A program made the translations under genes and the position numbers. Positions 25,404 to 37,166 of a stretch of 64,000 bases of DNA are shown in pieces. The notes under the pieces are model-generated. The model did not search any database and had not been told where the DNA came from. It saw nothing but the letters and a program-made list of their open reading frames with translations. The stretch spans positions 21,953,197-22,017,196 of the forward strand of contig NC_059356.1 in NCBI RefSeq assembly GCF_019703515.2. The letters run 5' to 3'. How positions within the stretch are numbered: the stretch's first letter is position 1; each line of letters starts with the position of its first letter. This stretch comes from Myxocyprinus asiaticus. Lineage: Eukaryota; Chordata; Actinopteri; Cypriniformes; Catostomidae.

Positions 25404-25569
25404 ATTGTGAGCTTATAAGTGGAAGCCAGCTTCACATCAACAGAATTTTCCTTTTTTAGGGTAGTGTTAGAACCAATGCTTCGCTGAGCATCTTGTAACC
25501 TAGTCAGCATCCTTATTACCTCAACGATTGGTTGCTGATAGCTCAATCATAGGTACAAACATGCAAGAA

Positions 25570-26288
25570 CAGAGACCTGTCCTAGTCAAAGTTTCCATCC
25601 TAGGAACAAAACTTGACTCTGTAACCATGTCGACACCTGACCGACAAACGCATTCAGTCCATTTTCCTACACTTGAATGCTTCAGTACTAAAGAAAGCGA
25701 ATGCTGGGCTTGATGGCCAATGCAGCCACCATCACCCTTCTAGGCTTGCTACGGGTGAGACATCTCCAGTGCTGACTCAGCCCGAGGGTCCCTCATCTCA
25801 CTTAGAATCATGGTAATCGCTGTTAAACCACGCTAGCTATTGAGGAGAACCGAATTTTATCGGAAAGGTGTGACACTCGTCAAGATGGTCAGATGGAAAG
25901 TTGTCACCATGGACGCATCCAACACAGGGTCATGACCTCTGAGGGCTTGTCTATAAGCAACACCCTCTGGCAAGTTGAAGTCTGCGTGGTGCGAGGTGGC
26001 TAAGAACATTTTTCGCCCCAAAACCGTCCTGGTCTGGGACTTAGCGCTGGTTTTAAACACACTTATGGGTTCCCCCTTTGAGACACTAGAGGTGGTAAGC
26101 TTACACATATTCTCTTTGGAGACCGTGCTGCGACTCGGACCGGGTCTGTCGAAGGCCATTCTTAAGCCCAGGGAAGGTTATGCATCCAAAGTGCTGGCAA
26201 CCCCCTTTAGGGCTCAGGTTGTTACCCTACAAACATTCTTCCCTCCTCCCTTTGAATTGGACAAGGCTAAGAAACTACACATGATCTA
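25570..26288 (+). pseudogene. DIRS reverse transcriptase/RNase H tail and tyrosine recombinase remnant
   Basis: In shifting plus-strand frames the sequence reads ILGTKLDSVTM (25599 on), MLGLMANAATITLLGLLR (about 25700-25760), RVPHLT, then VVTMDASNTG (about 25893-25930). These are the connection and RNase H signature of DIRS elements. Downstream, SAWCEVAKNIF, VWDLALVLNTL, FETLEVVSLHIFSLETVL and TFFPPPF (25978-26255) match the N-terminal part of the DIRS tyrosine recombinase. The conserved core between the LETVL segment and the ILKP segment is missing, and stops interrupt the RNase H part. It cannot make an active enzyme. Family match is by recognition only. Confidence 0.72.
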
Positions 26289-26371
26289 GCTTGTGAGGGC
26301 ATTACATATGAACATTGACTAAATGAGTCAATTCAGGGTATCAGAACAACTGATTGTTGATTTTGCGGTCT

Positions 26372-26428
26372 GGCAAACTTGCAGCAAAAAGTTTGCAGCA
26401 AGTTTGCAGCAAGTTTGCAGCAAGTTTG
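26372..26428. repeat. Short 11-bp tandem repeat (CAAGTTTGCAG)
   Basis: Four to five consecutive GTTTGCAGCAA units lie inside the DIRS remnant. The same word is the building block of the neighbouring foldback MITE family. Confidence 0.8.
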
Positions 26429-26790
26429 GACGATGAGAGATACGTTCTCTTGTTCTCTTTCCCTACAGTCGAAAAATTCTGATGACGTGAAGCTGGTTTC
26501 CGCTTATATGCTCACAATGATGTCAGCATAGGCGGAGGGCTAAGCATCACCAGCCAATCAAACTGGAGTTATGGGATAGGGTTTCAAAGTCCCACCCCCT
26601 AAAGGGAGCTCCCTTAGCATCAGTTTCTGACACTGCATCTTGTTCCCTCCTTTCAGGGAACTTAGGTTACAAAACAGATAAACAGAGGTAACAGATGTTT
26701 TCTCACATTGTCAGATTGTTTTAATAAGCTCATTTTTTTTTATAGTTATAAGCATAATAGTGTGCATGTAAACATACTCCTTATCTGTTT

Positions 26791-27239
26791 AACCAATTAG
26801 ATGTTAGCTTCAGGTGTGATACGGCAATCGTACATGACCACCACGCTACTGAGGAGACAGCAGTCTCTGGGTAATTTATTTATTTATTATTATTATTATT
26901 TAATAAGGATTTAGAGGACATTAAACCATTTTGAGGTAAGAAAGTAAAAGTTACATCTGGGGATGGCATAAAAATGAACAAGTACATTTGATTACTACAA
27001 TAAATTCATGCACAAAATGTCTGTTTTCTATCAGTAACCACTCAGTAGCATGGTAGGTAGTAACAATGGCACACCTTGTACTTCTTTGTACACTACTTTA
27101 AACAATTTAGGGATAATAAATAGATTTATAAACTACTTTACTTTGCAGCAAATACATATGGGAATATTATATCAAAGTTTGAGATATGTACATAGCCCAT
27201 TCTTCCCAACAGTATATAAAAATGTAATCAACATCAAAT
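26791..27239. other. Non-coding stretch, nothing recognised
   Basis: A short TTA/TTAT-rich stretch lies at 26877-26903. No exon or repeat edge is seen. Confidence 0.4.
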
Positions 27240-30200
27240 CAAATCAAATCACTTTTATTGTCACACAACCATATACACAAGTGCAATAGTGTGTGAAATT
27301 CTTGGGTGCAGTTCCGAGCAACATAGTAGTCGTGACAGTGAGACATATACCAATTTACAATAAACATCAGATTTACAACACAATTTAAAATCTAATATAC
27401 ACATAATTACACACAACACAATATACAAATAATAACATACAATGTACAGTATGCAATACACACAATATAGAATACACATTATACAATAAAAAAGTATATA
27501 TAGTATATATAGAATGTACAGTAGGTTGTATTGTACTGTATTGACATTCAGGCTGTCAGTTGATAGTAAGTTGTTAAGAGAGAATATAATATAATAATAA
27601 TATAATTTATGACAGTCTGGTGTGAGATATAAGAGTAAGAGTAATAAAGTGCAGTGCTGATGTATTTTGATCGTGGGAGATCAAGAGTTCAAAAGTCTGA
27701 TTGCTTGGGGGAAAAAGCTGTCATGAAGTCGGCTGGTGCGGGTCCTGATGCTGCAATACCGCCTGCCTAATGGTAGCAGTGAGAACAGCCCATGGCTCGG
27801 GTGGCTGGAGTCTCTGATGATCCTCCGAGCTTTTTTCACACACCGCCTGGTATATATGTCCTGGAGGGAGGGACGCTCACCTCCGATGATGTGTCTGGCA
27901 GTTCACACCACCCTTTGCATTGCTTTGCGGTTGTGGGCGGTGCTATTGCCGTACCAGGCGGAGATGCAGCCAGTCAGGATGCTCTCTACAGTGCAGGTGT
28001 AGAACCGTGTGAGGACGTGGCGGTTCATTCCAAACTTCCACAGCCATCTCAGGAAGAAGAGGCGCTGATGAACCTTCTTCACAATGGCTTCAGTGTGGAT
28101 GGACCATGTTAGTTCCTCAGTTCCTTTTGACTCTCTCCACTGGTGCTCCATTGATGGTGATGGGACTGTGTTCTCTGTCTCTTCTCCTGAAGTCCACCAC
28201 AAGCTCCTTTGTCTTACTGACGTTGAGGGAGAGGTTGTGCTCCTGACACCAGTGTGTCAGAGTGTGCACCTCCTCTCTGTAGGCTGTTTCATCATTGTCA
28301 GTGATCAGACCTACTACCGTCATATCATCAGCAAACTTAATGATGGCATTGGAGATGTGTTGCCACACAGTCATGTGTGTACAGGGAATACAGGAGTGGG
28401 CTGAGAACACAGCCCTGCGGGGCTCCAGTGTTGAGGGTCAGTGATGAGGAGATGTTGCTGCCTATTCTAACCACCTGGCGTCTGCTTGACAGGAAGTCCA
28501 GTATCCAGCTGCACAGTGATCTGTTTAAGCCCAGAGCCCGGAGTTTCTCATCAAGCTTGGAGGGCACTATGGTGTTGAATGCTGAGCTGTAGTCTACAAA
28601 CAACATTCTCACATAAGTGTTCTTTTTTCCAGGTGGGAGAGAGCAGTGTGTATTGTAGATGCAATGGCATCATCAGTGGAGCGGTTGTTGTGGTAAGCAA
28701 ACTGCAATGGTTCTAGTGAGGGAGGAAGCACAGAGCAGATGTAATCTCTGATTAGTCTCTCAAAGCATTTGCTGATGATGGGGGTCAGAGCAACAGGATG
28801 CCAGTCATTTAAGCAAGTTATTTTGGATTGCTTTGGAACAGGCACAATGGTGGATGTTTTAAAACATGTGGGGACTACAGACAAAGAGAGGGAAAGGTTG
28901 AAAATGTCTGTAAAAACACCAGCCAAAACATCACGCTCTGATGATGTGGCCCTGAATGCCGTCTGGACCCGCAGCTTTGCGGATATTCACCCGTCGGAAG
29001 GATCGGGTTACATCTGCTACAGAGACGGAGAGTGAACTAACCTCTGTAGCTTCGGCCGCGAGAGCTCTCTCGGCGAGGGCGGTGTTATTTCCCTCAAAAC
29101 GAGCATAAAAAGTATTTAGCTCATCTGGGAGAGAGGCAGCGGTGTTCACGGCGGAGTTTTTATTCCCTTTAAAGTCCGTGATGATGTTAATTCCCTGCCA
29201 CATGCTTCTAGAGTTGGTGGTGTTAAACTGTCCTTCAATCTTGTTCCTGTACTGACGTTTTGCTGATCTGATAGTTTTTCGGAGGGCATAACTGGCTTGT
29301 TTATGCTCCTCTGCATTCCCGGAATTAAAAGCGGAGGTCCGAGCATCCAAGGTTTCTGGTTCGGATAGATCCGTATTGTTCTGGTCAGAACGACGTCCTC
29401 TACGCACTTTCTGATGAAACACGTTACGCTATCAGCGTAAAGCTCAATGTCGTCACCAGAGGCGGACCAGAACATCTCCCAGTCCGTCTGATCAAAACAG
29501 TCTTGTAGCGTAGAGTCTGATTGGTCCGACCAGCACTGGATCGTTCTGAGGGTGGGTGCTTCCTGTTTCAGTTTCTGCCTCTAAGCGGGCAGAAGCAGAA
29601 TGGAAGAGTGGTCCGATTTGCCAAATGGTGGGCAGGGGAGGGATTTGTAGCCATCCTGGAAGGGAGAGTAGCAATGGTCCAAAACTAATGTGTTGGTGGT
29701 ATTTTGGTGCGACTGATTTGAAACTGGCTTTGTTAAAGTCCCCGGTCACAATGAACGCGGCCTCAGGTTGCGTGGTTTCCTGCTTGCTTATAATCCCATA
29801 CAGTTCCTTGAGTGCCCGGTCTGTGTCGGCTTGTGGCGGGATGTACACAGTAGTGATAATGACCACTGTGAATTTCCTCAGTAGCCAGAATGGTCGACAC
29901 AGAAGCATGAGAAATTCCAGATCAGGAGAGCAGAAAGACTTCAGAAAGATCCAGAGACTGAACATTTGCCAGTAGAATACTGGGTAGCGGGGGTTGAGTT
30001 GCGTGACGTCATACTCTGATGAGAACGCCGGCTCTGTTTCTCCTTTTCCTCCTGCGTTTCCGCGGCCGGGCAGCCCAGACAAAACGCTCCGCTGGTGTGT
30101 TTGTAAACAGCGGGTCGGCATTGAGGAATTTGAAGTCCGGTTTACAGTGAGTAATTGCTGAACCAATGTCCAAAAGTGTTTGTCTGTCGTAGGCAATAAG

Positions 30201-30325
30201 GCAGACAACATCCAATACAAAAAACATAAGAATTGTAAACAAAACAAACAAAACACTACAATGTTGTGTCGGAGCTCGCAACGCAGCAGCCATACTCGGC
30301 GCCATCTTGAGTCCAACATGCACAG
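27240..30325 (-). mobile_element. L2-type non-LTR retrotransposon (LINE), internally deleted
   Basis: On the minus strand the element ends TGTGACAATAAAAGTGATTTG plus a GATTT repeat tail (plus-strand 27236-27262), the usual 3' end of fish L2 LINEs. It is nearly full length but missing part of the endonuclease region. The 5' limit near 30325 is set by loss of recognisable coding sequence and is approximate. Confidence 0.9.
27681..30305 (-). pseudogene. LINE ORF2 pseudogene (endonuclease remnant, reverse transcriptase)
   Basis: Reading the minus strand from an ATG at 30305: an N-terminal basic segment (RPRKRRRKRRNRAG, about 30050); then an endonuclease remnant (CSPDLEFLMLLCRP, TVYIPPQADTDRALKELYG, VTGDFN, about 29940-29720); a long linker (29422-28931); the RT fingers/palm (KAAGPDGI near 28940, [11 protein letters not shown] and [17 protein letters not shown] at 28612-28370); the catalytic FADD (28324-28335); and a C-terminal tail ending LLNS and TGA at 27681. 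The endonuclease lacks its N-terminal half because the basic segment runs almost directly into CSPDLE, indicating an internal deletion near 29960-30030. Frameshifts lie near 28360, 28610, 28930 and 29480, so no complete protein can be made. Confidence 0.9.
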
Positions 30326-31293
30326 TGGTCTCATTTATGTGAAAACCACCCCAACTGAGGTTAAGGTCACAGAAACCATACAATCTAATACAAAATCTCA
30401 CTTTATTTTTGCAACTTACCACAAATTATTTAGTTAACCCAAAGTCCACATTAGGCTTATTTCACACGATGAACTTATGGGCAGTGGTGCATTGGGCCAA
30501 GCAAAAATACCATTAGGAATGGACAGTACATTTACAGACCAGACTTTAATGTAATTGGACATCAGTTTAATGAGGTCATGACCACCTACTCAAAAATGTA
30601 TCAATAAATCTAAACGATCTCAAGAGCAGAGGACTTGTCCTCGGGATATGCATTCACCTCACCTCAATAACGCTGATCTTTTCTTTTTTTTTTCTTTTTT
30701 TTTAAACGGCAGACAGCCCTTAAAGGTACTGTAAGTGATTTTTTTTTTTTTATTTTTTTTTTTATTGAATGACATGCAGAAAATGCCTCTATTACCTGTC
30801 AGACATTACTGAAATAGGTGCCATGGAATATCACACCTGTCTCTGTAACAAACCTCAGCTCAATACACAGTGGGAAAAAAGATGTCCGTGGCCACAGTCA
30901 GATCCTTTGTTTCTGCTTGTCAATCATTGTGCATGTTCACAGGGCAGCATATATATGCTCGTATAAGTGGTGGTATGGTGTTCTGTTCCCGTGAAACGCT
31001 TAGGCTCAGATTGTGAAATGCTCCCCTCCATAGTGATGTCAAAATTACCAGTACTTGATACCAAGTCGATACTAAAATAAAAAAGATGTCACGATACCAG
31101 TGTTTATGCATTATGATTAGTACAGATCATCGACTCAATTCAATACCCGCACGCTGTCTGACTGACACACGACTGCTTCCAAATGCTCACACACAAATTT
31201 GACATATTTGGGGGAAAAATATATGCACAATAAATCTAAATAAATTCATGATATGTCCTAGAGTGTTTATTAAACCACAAAAGGATGCAATCT
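30326..31293. other. Non-coding stretch with a T-rich MITE-like fragment
   Basis: T-runs lie at 30681-30703 and 30739-30763. TTAAAGGTACTGTAAGTGAT at about 30720 looks like the terminus of a TTAA-type repeat. No exon is recognised. Confidence 0.4.
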
Positions 31294-31572
31294 TAAGGCC
31301 TGGGTATACTTCGTTTTTCTGCGTTGCGTATTGGATCGTGCCTGGTTGGCCATGTTGCCTTTCAAAGTATATTTTTTGACCACAAGTGAATATGAACGCA
31401 TTTGACGCATGCATACTACGACTGATTTGTGATACTCTTTTAATTCAGTTAACGGCAGGCGCATGCACCGACACTGTGCACAGAGGACTGTTCGTGTGTT
31501 GAGAAAATATTGGCCAGACATGGACAGTCCACACAGATGGCTGATGACGAAATTTGCATCCATTCTGTGACA
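31294..31572. mobile_element. MITE with AAGGCC...GTATACTT terminus, copy 1
   Basis: Starts AAGGCCTGGGTATACTTCG and contains GTTTGACGCATGC-like and GAAATTTGCATCCAT-like segments. It matches in order the element at 53662-53923 that was split by the hAT transposon (ACGCATGCCCACTAC, GAAATTTACGCCACGCATA). No coding sequence. Confidence 0.65.
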
Positions 31573-31663
31573 CTAATGGTGCAGAGATTTCACACTTAAC
31601 CTAGATCCTATGCAAAAGATATAGTCAGTTTATCTGTTTCCACCAAGCAAAAAATACACTACA

Positions 31664-31935
31664 TTTCTGGTCACCAGCATATGTTGTGTTTTGGATGCTG
31701 GTGCCCAGTACAGGATGCTGGTATGCTGGTGCCCACAGAATGTTTCTAAACTAGCTTAACCAGCATGCTTCCCTTGGTCAACAAGCTTCATCAGAGAAAC
31801 GATGCTGGTTGACCAGCAAACAACATGGTTATGCTGGTCCACCACATAGATCAGAACCAAACCAGCACTAACAAGCATAAACCGTCTTAAACCAGGAAAT
31901 TCATGCTGGTCAATGAAGGTCTTTTTTACAGCAGG
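31664..31935. mobile_element. GCTGGT-rich dispersed element
   Basis: Many GCTGGT/ACCAGC words (GGATGCTGGTATGCTGGTG, TTAACCAGCATGC, ATGCTGGTTGACCAGC), ending TTTTTTACAGCAGGG. This is an unexpanded relative of the minisatellite-bearing element at 1711-3628. Confidence 0.65.
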
Positions 31936-33699
31936 GTATTTATCTTATATATAACGTTTAACTGAATCTCTTGCAAGCTTAGCAATGGCTGAAAATATCA
32001 TAATTAAAAAAGCAAAATGGTTTTTAAGAGCATGATGTGTCTAATATCTCACCACTAGTGGGTGAGAGGTAGAAGTCAGAAAACGTGTAAATTAAATCAA
32101 ATTGCATAAGTCAAGGAAAATAGGCTTTAAAGCCCCACAAAGAGTGTGATAGGAGAGTTCAATCTCCGTAAACAAACAAACGTTCACACCGCTCCTGTGC
32201 TCCTTATCATTTCCTGTCTAGCAGATTGGTCTGGGAAGTCAGAGAACATCAGTTACGGTAATGCCCAAGACACAAAACCATTTATTTGCTCCCTTATGCA
32301 AATTCATTCTTTTATTATTTATTAAATGGAAAAATCCAAAAAGCATGGGTAGGAGAGATTTATCCTTTAAGCATAATTAGGGAGTGGTCAAAATAAAAAA
32401 GCCTACATCTGATCATGCCACAAGAGTGATTTGACACTTGCAGATCCACAGTGACCCACTCATCTGTCTGACACAGGCCATTATGCTGTCACAGAGCTGC
32501 ACTCCAGCTAATGGAGAGGCAATATTAATGATTAGCCCTCACAATAAATTGCACTCTGCTTTTGACCATGATTGGAGTTTGGGAGTGAAGGATATAAATC
32601 GATAACAATTTTGCATGATGTATATTCAGGTTGTGTCTTAGCTGAGCTTTCCAAAGACGTCGCTTGTTTCAGGGAGAAACAGTGACCTGCTGTTCAGTGT
32701 TTTGTTTGCAGATGCAGGTCGGGGACTGCGCTAATATACAAGACAGCCAAGTTTAGTTGTCATCTATTAAGCCATATTATATATTTATTAGCTTTTAGGC
32801 CTTTATGATGCATTCATAATGGTAGCATTAGATGTATTAGGTGCTTAACATTAGGTGAAAGTCACAAAGATTCTTAATTAGTGGTGTTTGCTACTTACAA
32901 TTTTCAGTTGGTGTTTGATAAAACATACAACAAAATCCCATGGACTTTTTTTTGTTTTATTACATTGGACACTAAGCAATCACAGAGAACACCCAGCAAC
33001 TATTGCGATGCACTAGCAACAATGCAAAACACCCTGGCAACTGTATTAAAACTCTCAGAACTCTTTAGCAAATGTATAGCAACACCCACAACACCCTTGC
33101 TTCATGACTGTGAATTTTGCGACACTCACATAAAATGTTAAAATACAGTTATGTTTGCTTTAATTCACATTATGCCAATCAAACAGACAAAGAGGTGGAA
33201 ATTGTGTTGTGGAAAAAGGAATAATAAACTTAGCTTGAGAGTCTCTGTCTGTCACCATGCTATTATGTAGTCCTGATCATAGACCATTTCAAGAATATAA
33301 ACAAAAACAAAGGAATTAGAACCACTGATATATAAAATAGAACTGGATTGCTGATGACATCATATCAGTGAAGCCACTGTGTCGCCATATTGCTATGCCC
33401 AAACATTCCAATGTCCCTATTGACTTAATATGAAATCATCTCATTTCAGTGAGTAAACATTAGTCATTCAATCACCGATATTATATCTGAAATCTGCATG
33501 TACAGCACTACTATGCAAACGTCCTACACATGTATTTATTTAAAGTCGAGAATTTTTCCTGTTTCTTGAAAGCCAGAGTGAGTTATGTATATCTACAGTA
33601 TATCAAACAGTCTACCTCAAACTAACTTCAGTGGCGAACAGATCAGCTAAATGTAAACAAGTTCACTGAAACTGAGGTAAGATACTAACATACTGTTGC
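31936..33699. other. Non-coding stretch, nothing recognised
   Basis: No exon, RNA gene or repeat boundary is supported. Confidence 0.4.
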
Positions 33700-34771
33700 A
33701 GCGGGGGCGTGGTCAAGCATCTCTCTGGAGAGAGAGAAAGCGGTAAGGGCGCTTACACCCGGGTTTCGGCACCAGTGTAACACTTCTCAGTGGAAGGAGG
33801 AGGCGAGAAGCAGCTTTCCTGGTTCAGGTATGGACATTCTGTTACCCTAAACAAGCAGATATTACAACTTTTCCTATTTACATTACAACTTGTGGACAGT
33901 TTTGCCGCTTTCTTTGGTGATCATTGTGCTGCATTGATAAGCTACACACCGGGGCAGGTAAATGCTCTGACATCGGTATCCGCATATACTGTATCTTTTC
34001 CCTCATAACAAATGTTGTAGGGCTTTACTGGTTGTTTAGATCAGTGTTACTATCAGAAATAATTAATAATTATTTCTTTAGTTATTAATTAATATTTAAA
34101 TTAATTAATTGAGTCTAACTCATTAAAACCTCATATGGGTCTCCAGTAAATGTAGTGCGCTACATTTAGGAGCGGGTTTGGTTATTAGCAATAATTAATA
34201 ATTATCAAAGATAATTATTAATTATTAAAATCAATAGAACATTGATGAGAATCAATGTTAGTTTTTTTTTAATCCTTTAAATCAACAATTATCAAAGATA
34301 ATCACCAATCATTAACATCGATGAAACATTAATTAAAATGAACACTAGCTTATTGATCATTCAAATTCAACAATCATCAAAGATAATTATCAATTATCAA
34401 AAATCAATAGAATATTAATAAGGATTGCATTGACGGGGCACCACCCTGGAATCAGGGACTAATAACCAGATATTATAACAGTCTCAATATTAGATTGTTT
34501 TCTTAGGAAAATCGACATCCGAAGAATATCGATTTTCGGGAAAAAAACAATGAATGAAGGCTTGAATCCGAGCACTAACATCCCGTCAGCATGTCACAGG
34601 CATATGCAAAACAAACCAAAACACTTCTCTTTGTAATATAAACAAAGTTTATTTATGCAGTAATATCAATTAATAATGAATACAGTGCAGTCAATAAACT
34701 TCCGACTTACAACTACAAACTAAACAGTGATATGATTAGATGTGGAAATCAAAATAATCCTATAACACATG

Positions 34772-34806
<35 letters not shown>

Positions 34807-36110
34807 GGAGGGACGCGCACAAAATGGCGGACGTGACTCTCGTGGAGAGTATGTCACGCGAGACTTCCGGCCAGGGAATATGGCCGCAAATGTGGGCGAA
34901 GAGAAACCAGTCAATGGCGTCTACCAGTTACCGCATGTATCCGCTTGTACGATAGCTTAGTGACAAAGTTGAGTTTTATCACAAAACTATCTACGAGCTA
35001 AAAATGTGTGCCAGAATGTTTGTGAGGGGTCACGTGTGTGTGTGTGTGTGGTTAGTACGAGAGAGAGAGAGAGAATTAAGTGATGGCCCCAAAGCCGATT
35101 TCACGATTGTAGGAGAGAAAGCAGCTGTTAGTTTATCACTCAGAGATGCGGTGGACGGCTCGTAAACCGTCCCGCGTGCTTTGATTCTTTAATGGATAAA
35201 CTCAGTTTGCCGGTCTCACCCGCGATGGCGAAAATGCACAACAGTCCAATTTGGTTGGACCACAATACAGCAAATCAAATTCGTGATAATTAATACCCTG
35301 AGTATTAATAATGAGCAGACATGGCGGTCCGTAAACTGTACAAGCAAAAAACCTTGAAACACAAGAATAACACACTATAATATTCTATCTCTGCCCAGAC
35401 GTAAACCTCTTACTTTAATCGCATGAGGATGCAGAATGTGTGTTCATCCGTCCTTTAACTCAGACTTGGTTCCTCGAGGCTTGGGTGATGACGGGAGGCC
35501 GTTTCCTCGCTCTGTCGGCGGGCGGCACGGCTGCTGATTCTCGGCGGGCTGGCGGAGAAATCAGAAATGTTGACTTGATTGAAGATGGAAGAGAACTCTT
35601 TTTCTCTTCACTTCTGCAGGCAAATGGATGAAGATGCGGATTGCTCAGCGGTCTCCTTCGGATCCGTTAAAGTGTTCGGTTGAACACAGAGTAATCTCAA
35701 CTCGTCCAGCGAGAAGGAGATTGTATGGCCACAGTTTCAAGTCGGATGTTACTTCCTTGTGCCACGAGGCTGCACCTGAGAGCAGCGATGAGCCGCGTCT
35801 ACACACAGCAAGCAAAGTTGCTGGAAGCAAATCCCGGAAGCATTTCAGAGGTATTTCTACTCCTGATGATGTCATAGTTGAGGGACGTTCTGTTGTCTGC
35901 CTCATCCAATAGGAGTTGAGAGATCGATCCTTTAGTGAGCAAGGCTTCATGGGATTTGTAGTCTGTTTTGGACTCCCTTTGTTTGATTTTGGCACGATTT
36001 TTATCAGTAAGAATTACGACTTGGTATGTGGGGGCTGAGTTAGGTTTTACAACTGTGTTAGGCCTGCCTTTGTCTTCTATCTGAATACATGAGGCCCAAC
36101 AATGTTATCC
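33700..36110. repeat. Unclassified LTR-like block with an AT-rich triplication
   Basis: Base composition shifts sharply. A GC-rich start (GCGGGGGCGTGGTCAAGC, 33701) leads into very AT-rich DNA with three tandem units of about 86 bp marked by ATCAAAGATAAT (near 34206, 34293 and 34378). GT runs at 34774-34803 and 35034-35051 and GC-rich DNA to about 35900 follow. TGTTGTAGGGC at 34013 and GAGGCCCAACA at 36086-36096 could be the TG...CA limits of one long LTR read on the minus strand, but no convincing target duplication or coding sequence was found. Class is unresolved. Confidence 0.35.
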
Positions 36111-36324
36111 ATAACAAGCAAATTAAACATGATTGCCACTAGAGGGCAAAATTCGACTGTTGCAGGTCGAAGATGGTGAAATGGGCGTTTCCGCCTGTCA
36201 GTCGTTTTTGCTCTATTACAGTTTGGGCATACCAAGATGGCTGCTTTAACACTTCCGGTGGCTTCACCTCCTGCTGGCAGTTACCGTTGTGTCAGCAATC
36301 CAGTTCTATATATATATATATCAG

Positions 36325-37166
36325 CAGGTTTGGGAGGGTTACTTTTGAAATGTATTCCACTACAGATTACAGAATACATGCTGTAAAATGTAATTTGTAA
36401 CATATTCCGTTAGATTACTCAAGGTCAGTAACGTATTCTAAATACTTTGGATTACTTCTTCAGTACTGGTAGATTTTTTCACTTGTTTTGACTATAAAAA
36501 CTCTGTCAGTACAGTAAGACAAAATACACATGTTAAAAATACATTCTCTGAAAATCCTAAATATCTTATGCAGTGTTGTTTCTAAAACAAGATAAATCAA
36601 ATTGATCTTGTTTTAAGGATTTTTTTCATATTTTTACAGTAAAACAATGCAAAAATTATTATTAAGAATACAATTTTTGCCCTAATATCAAATGTCTTTC
36701 TAGAAAAAAAGAAATTATGATCCAGTGTGAATTTTCTTGAAAAGAAAATCTGATCGTGCTTGGTAATGTGCATGTAAAATGGCTAGAAATAGCATTTTAG
36801 CTAAGCATAAAGCTGACATTTTAAACAAGGTTTATTTCTATTTCTTCTGCTTATTTCAAAATTACTTCTTTGTCTGCTCGTATGAATGTAACACATCATA
36901 AGAAAGCGTTTCACCGCTGTTCAAATGCACTTTGGATCACATCATTTATATGTATACATTTTTCTATCTGAAAGGACTAAATATTAAATGAAACAAATGA
37001 CAATAAAATGCAAAGTAATCTCTTCAGTAATCAAAATACTTTTTGAATGTAACTGTATTCTAATTACCAATGATTTAAATTGTAACTGTAGTGGAATACA
37101 GTTACTTATATTTTGTATTTTAAATACGTAATCCCGTTACATGTATTCCGTTACTCCCCAACCCTG
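36325..37166 (+). mobile_element. Complete nonautonomous hAT element (842 bp)
   Basis: Starts CAGGTTTGGGAGGGTTACTT and ends AGTTACTCC-type sequence CCGTTACTCCCCAACCCTG. The two ends are imperfect inverted repeats. The exact 8-bp duplication TATATCAG flanks it (36317-36324 and 37167-37174), diagnostic of a hAT transposase. No coding capacity. Copy 1-575 is the same family in reverse orientation. Confidence 0.93.

Larger units (their letters stand above)
25002..26656 (+). mobile_element. DIRS-type retrotransposon remnant with inverted terminal repeats
   Basis: The two ends are inverted copies: GAAGCTCCCTTTATGGGGTG ... TTTGAAACCCTA ... GATTGGCTGGTGA on the left (25046-25115) is matched by the reverse complement of 26540-26616. 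The match resumes after a nested MITE, with ATTGTGAGCTTATAAGTGG (25404 on) against the reverse complement of 26490-26515. Inverted terminal repeats plus a tyrosine recombinase (and no DDE integrase) are the hallmark of DIRS-like elements. The interior keeps only the RNase H and recombinase regions, so most of the coding body has been deleted. Confidence 0.8.
24668..26790. mobile_element. MITE with ATGTAAAC-type ends, split by a DIRS element
   Basis: The left half (24668-25001) and right half (26657-26790) together correspond in order to the element that surrounds the Tc1 copy at 49105-50990. Shared words include CATGTAAACGCCTTAAATTG versus CATGTAAATGCCTTTT, GTTTTATGC...TTACGTTTTGAAGTCAA versus GTTTTATGC...TTATGTTTTGATGTCAA, and terminal CATGTAAACA. 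The 1.65-kb DIRS remnant sits between the halves. The outer limits are approximate. Confidence 0.6.

Noticed and set aside
27736..29975. Plus-strand open frames across 27736-29975
   Set aside because: Antisense shadows of the minus-strand LINE reverse transcriptase, whose motifs ([12 protein letters not shown]) are clear.
34769..35995. Open frames in the 34.7-36.0 kb block (for example 35440-35631 and 35628-35912)
   Set aside because: They sit in an unclassified repeat block, overlap in opposite strands and match no known protein; GC-rich DNA alone can keep them open.
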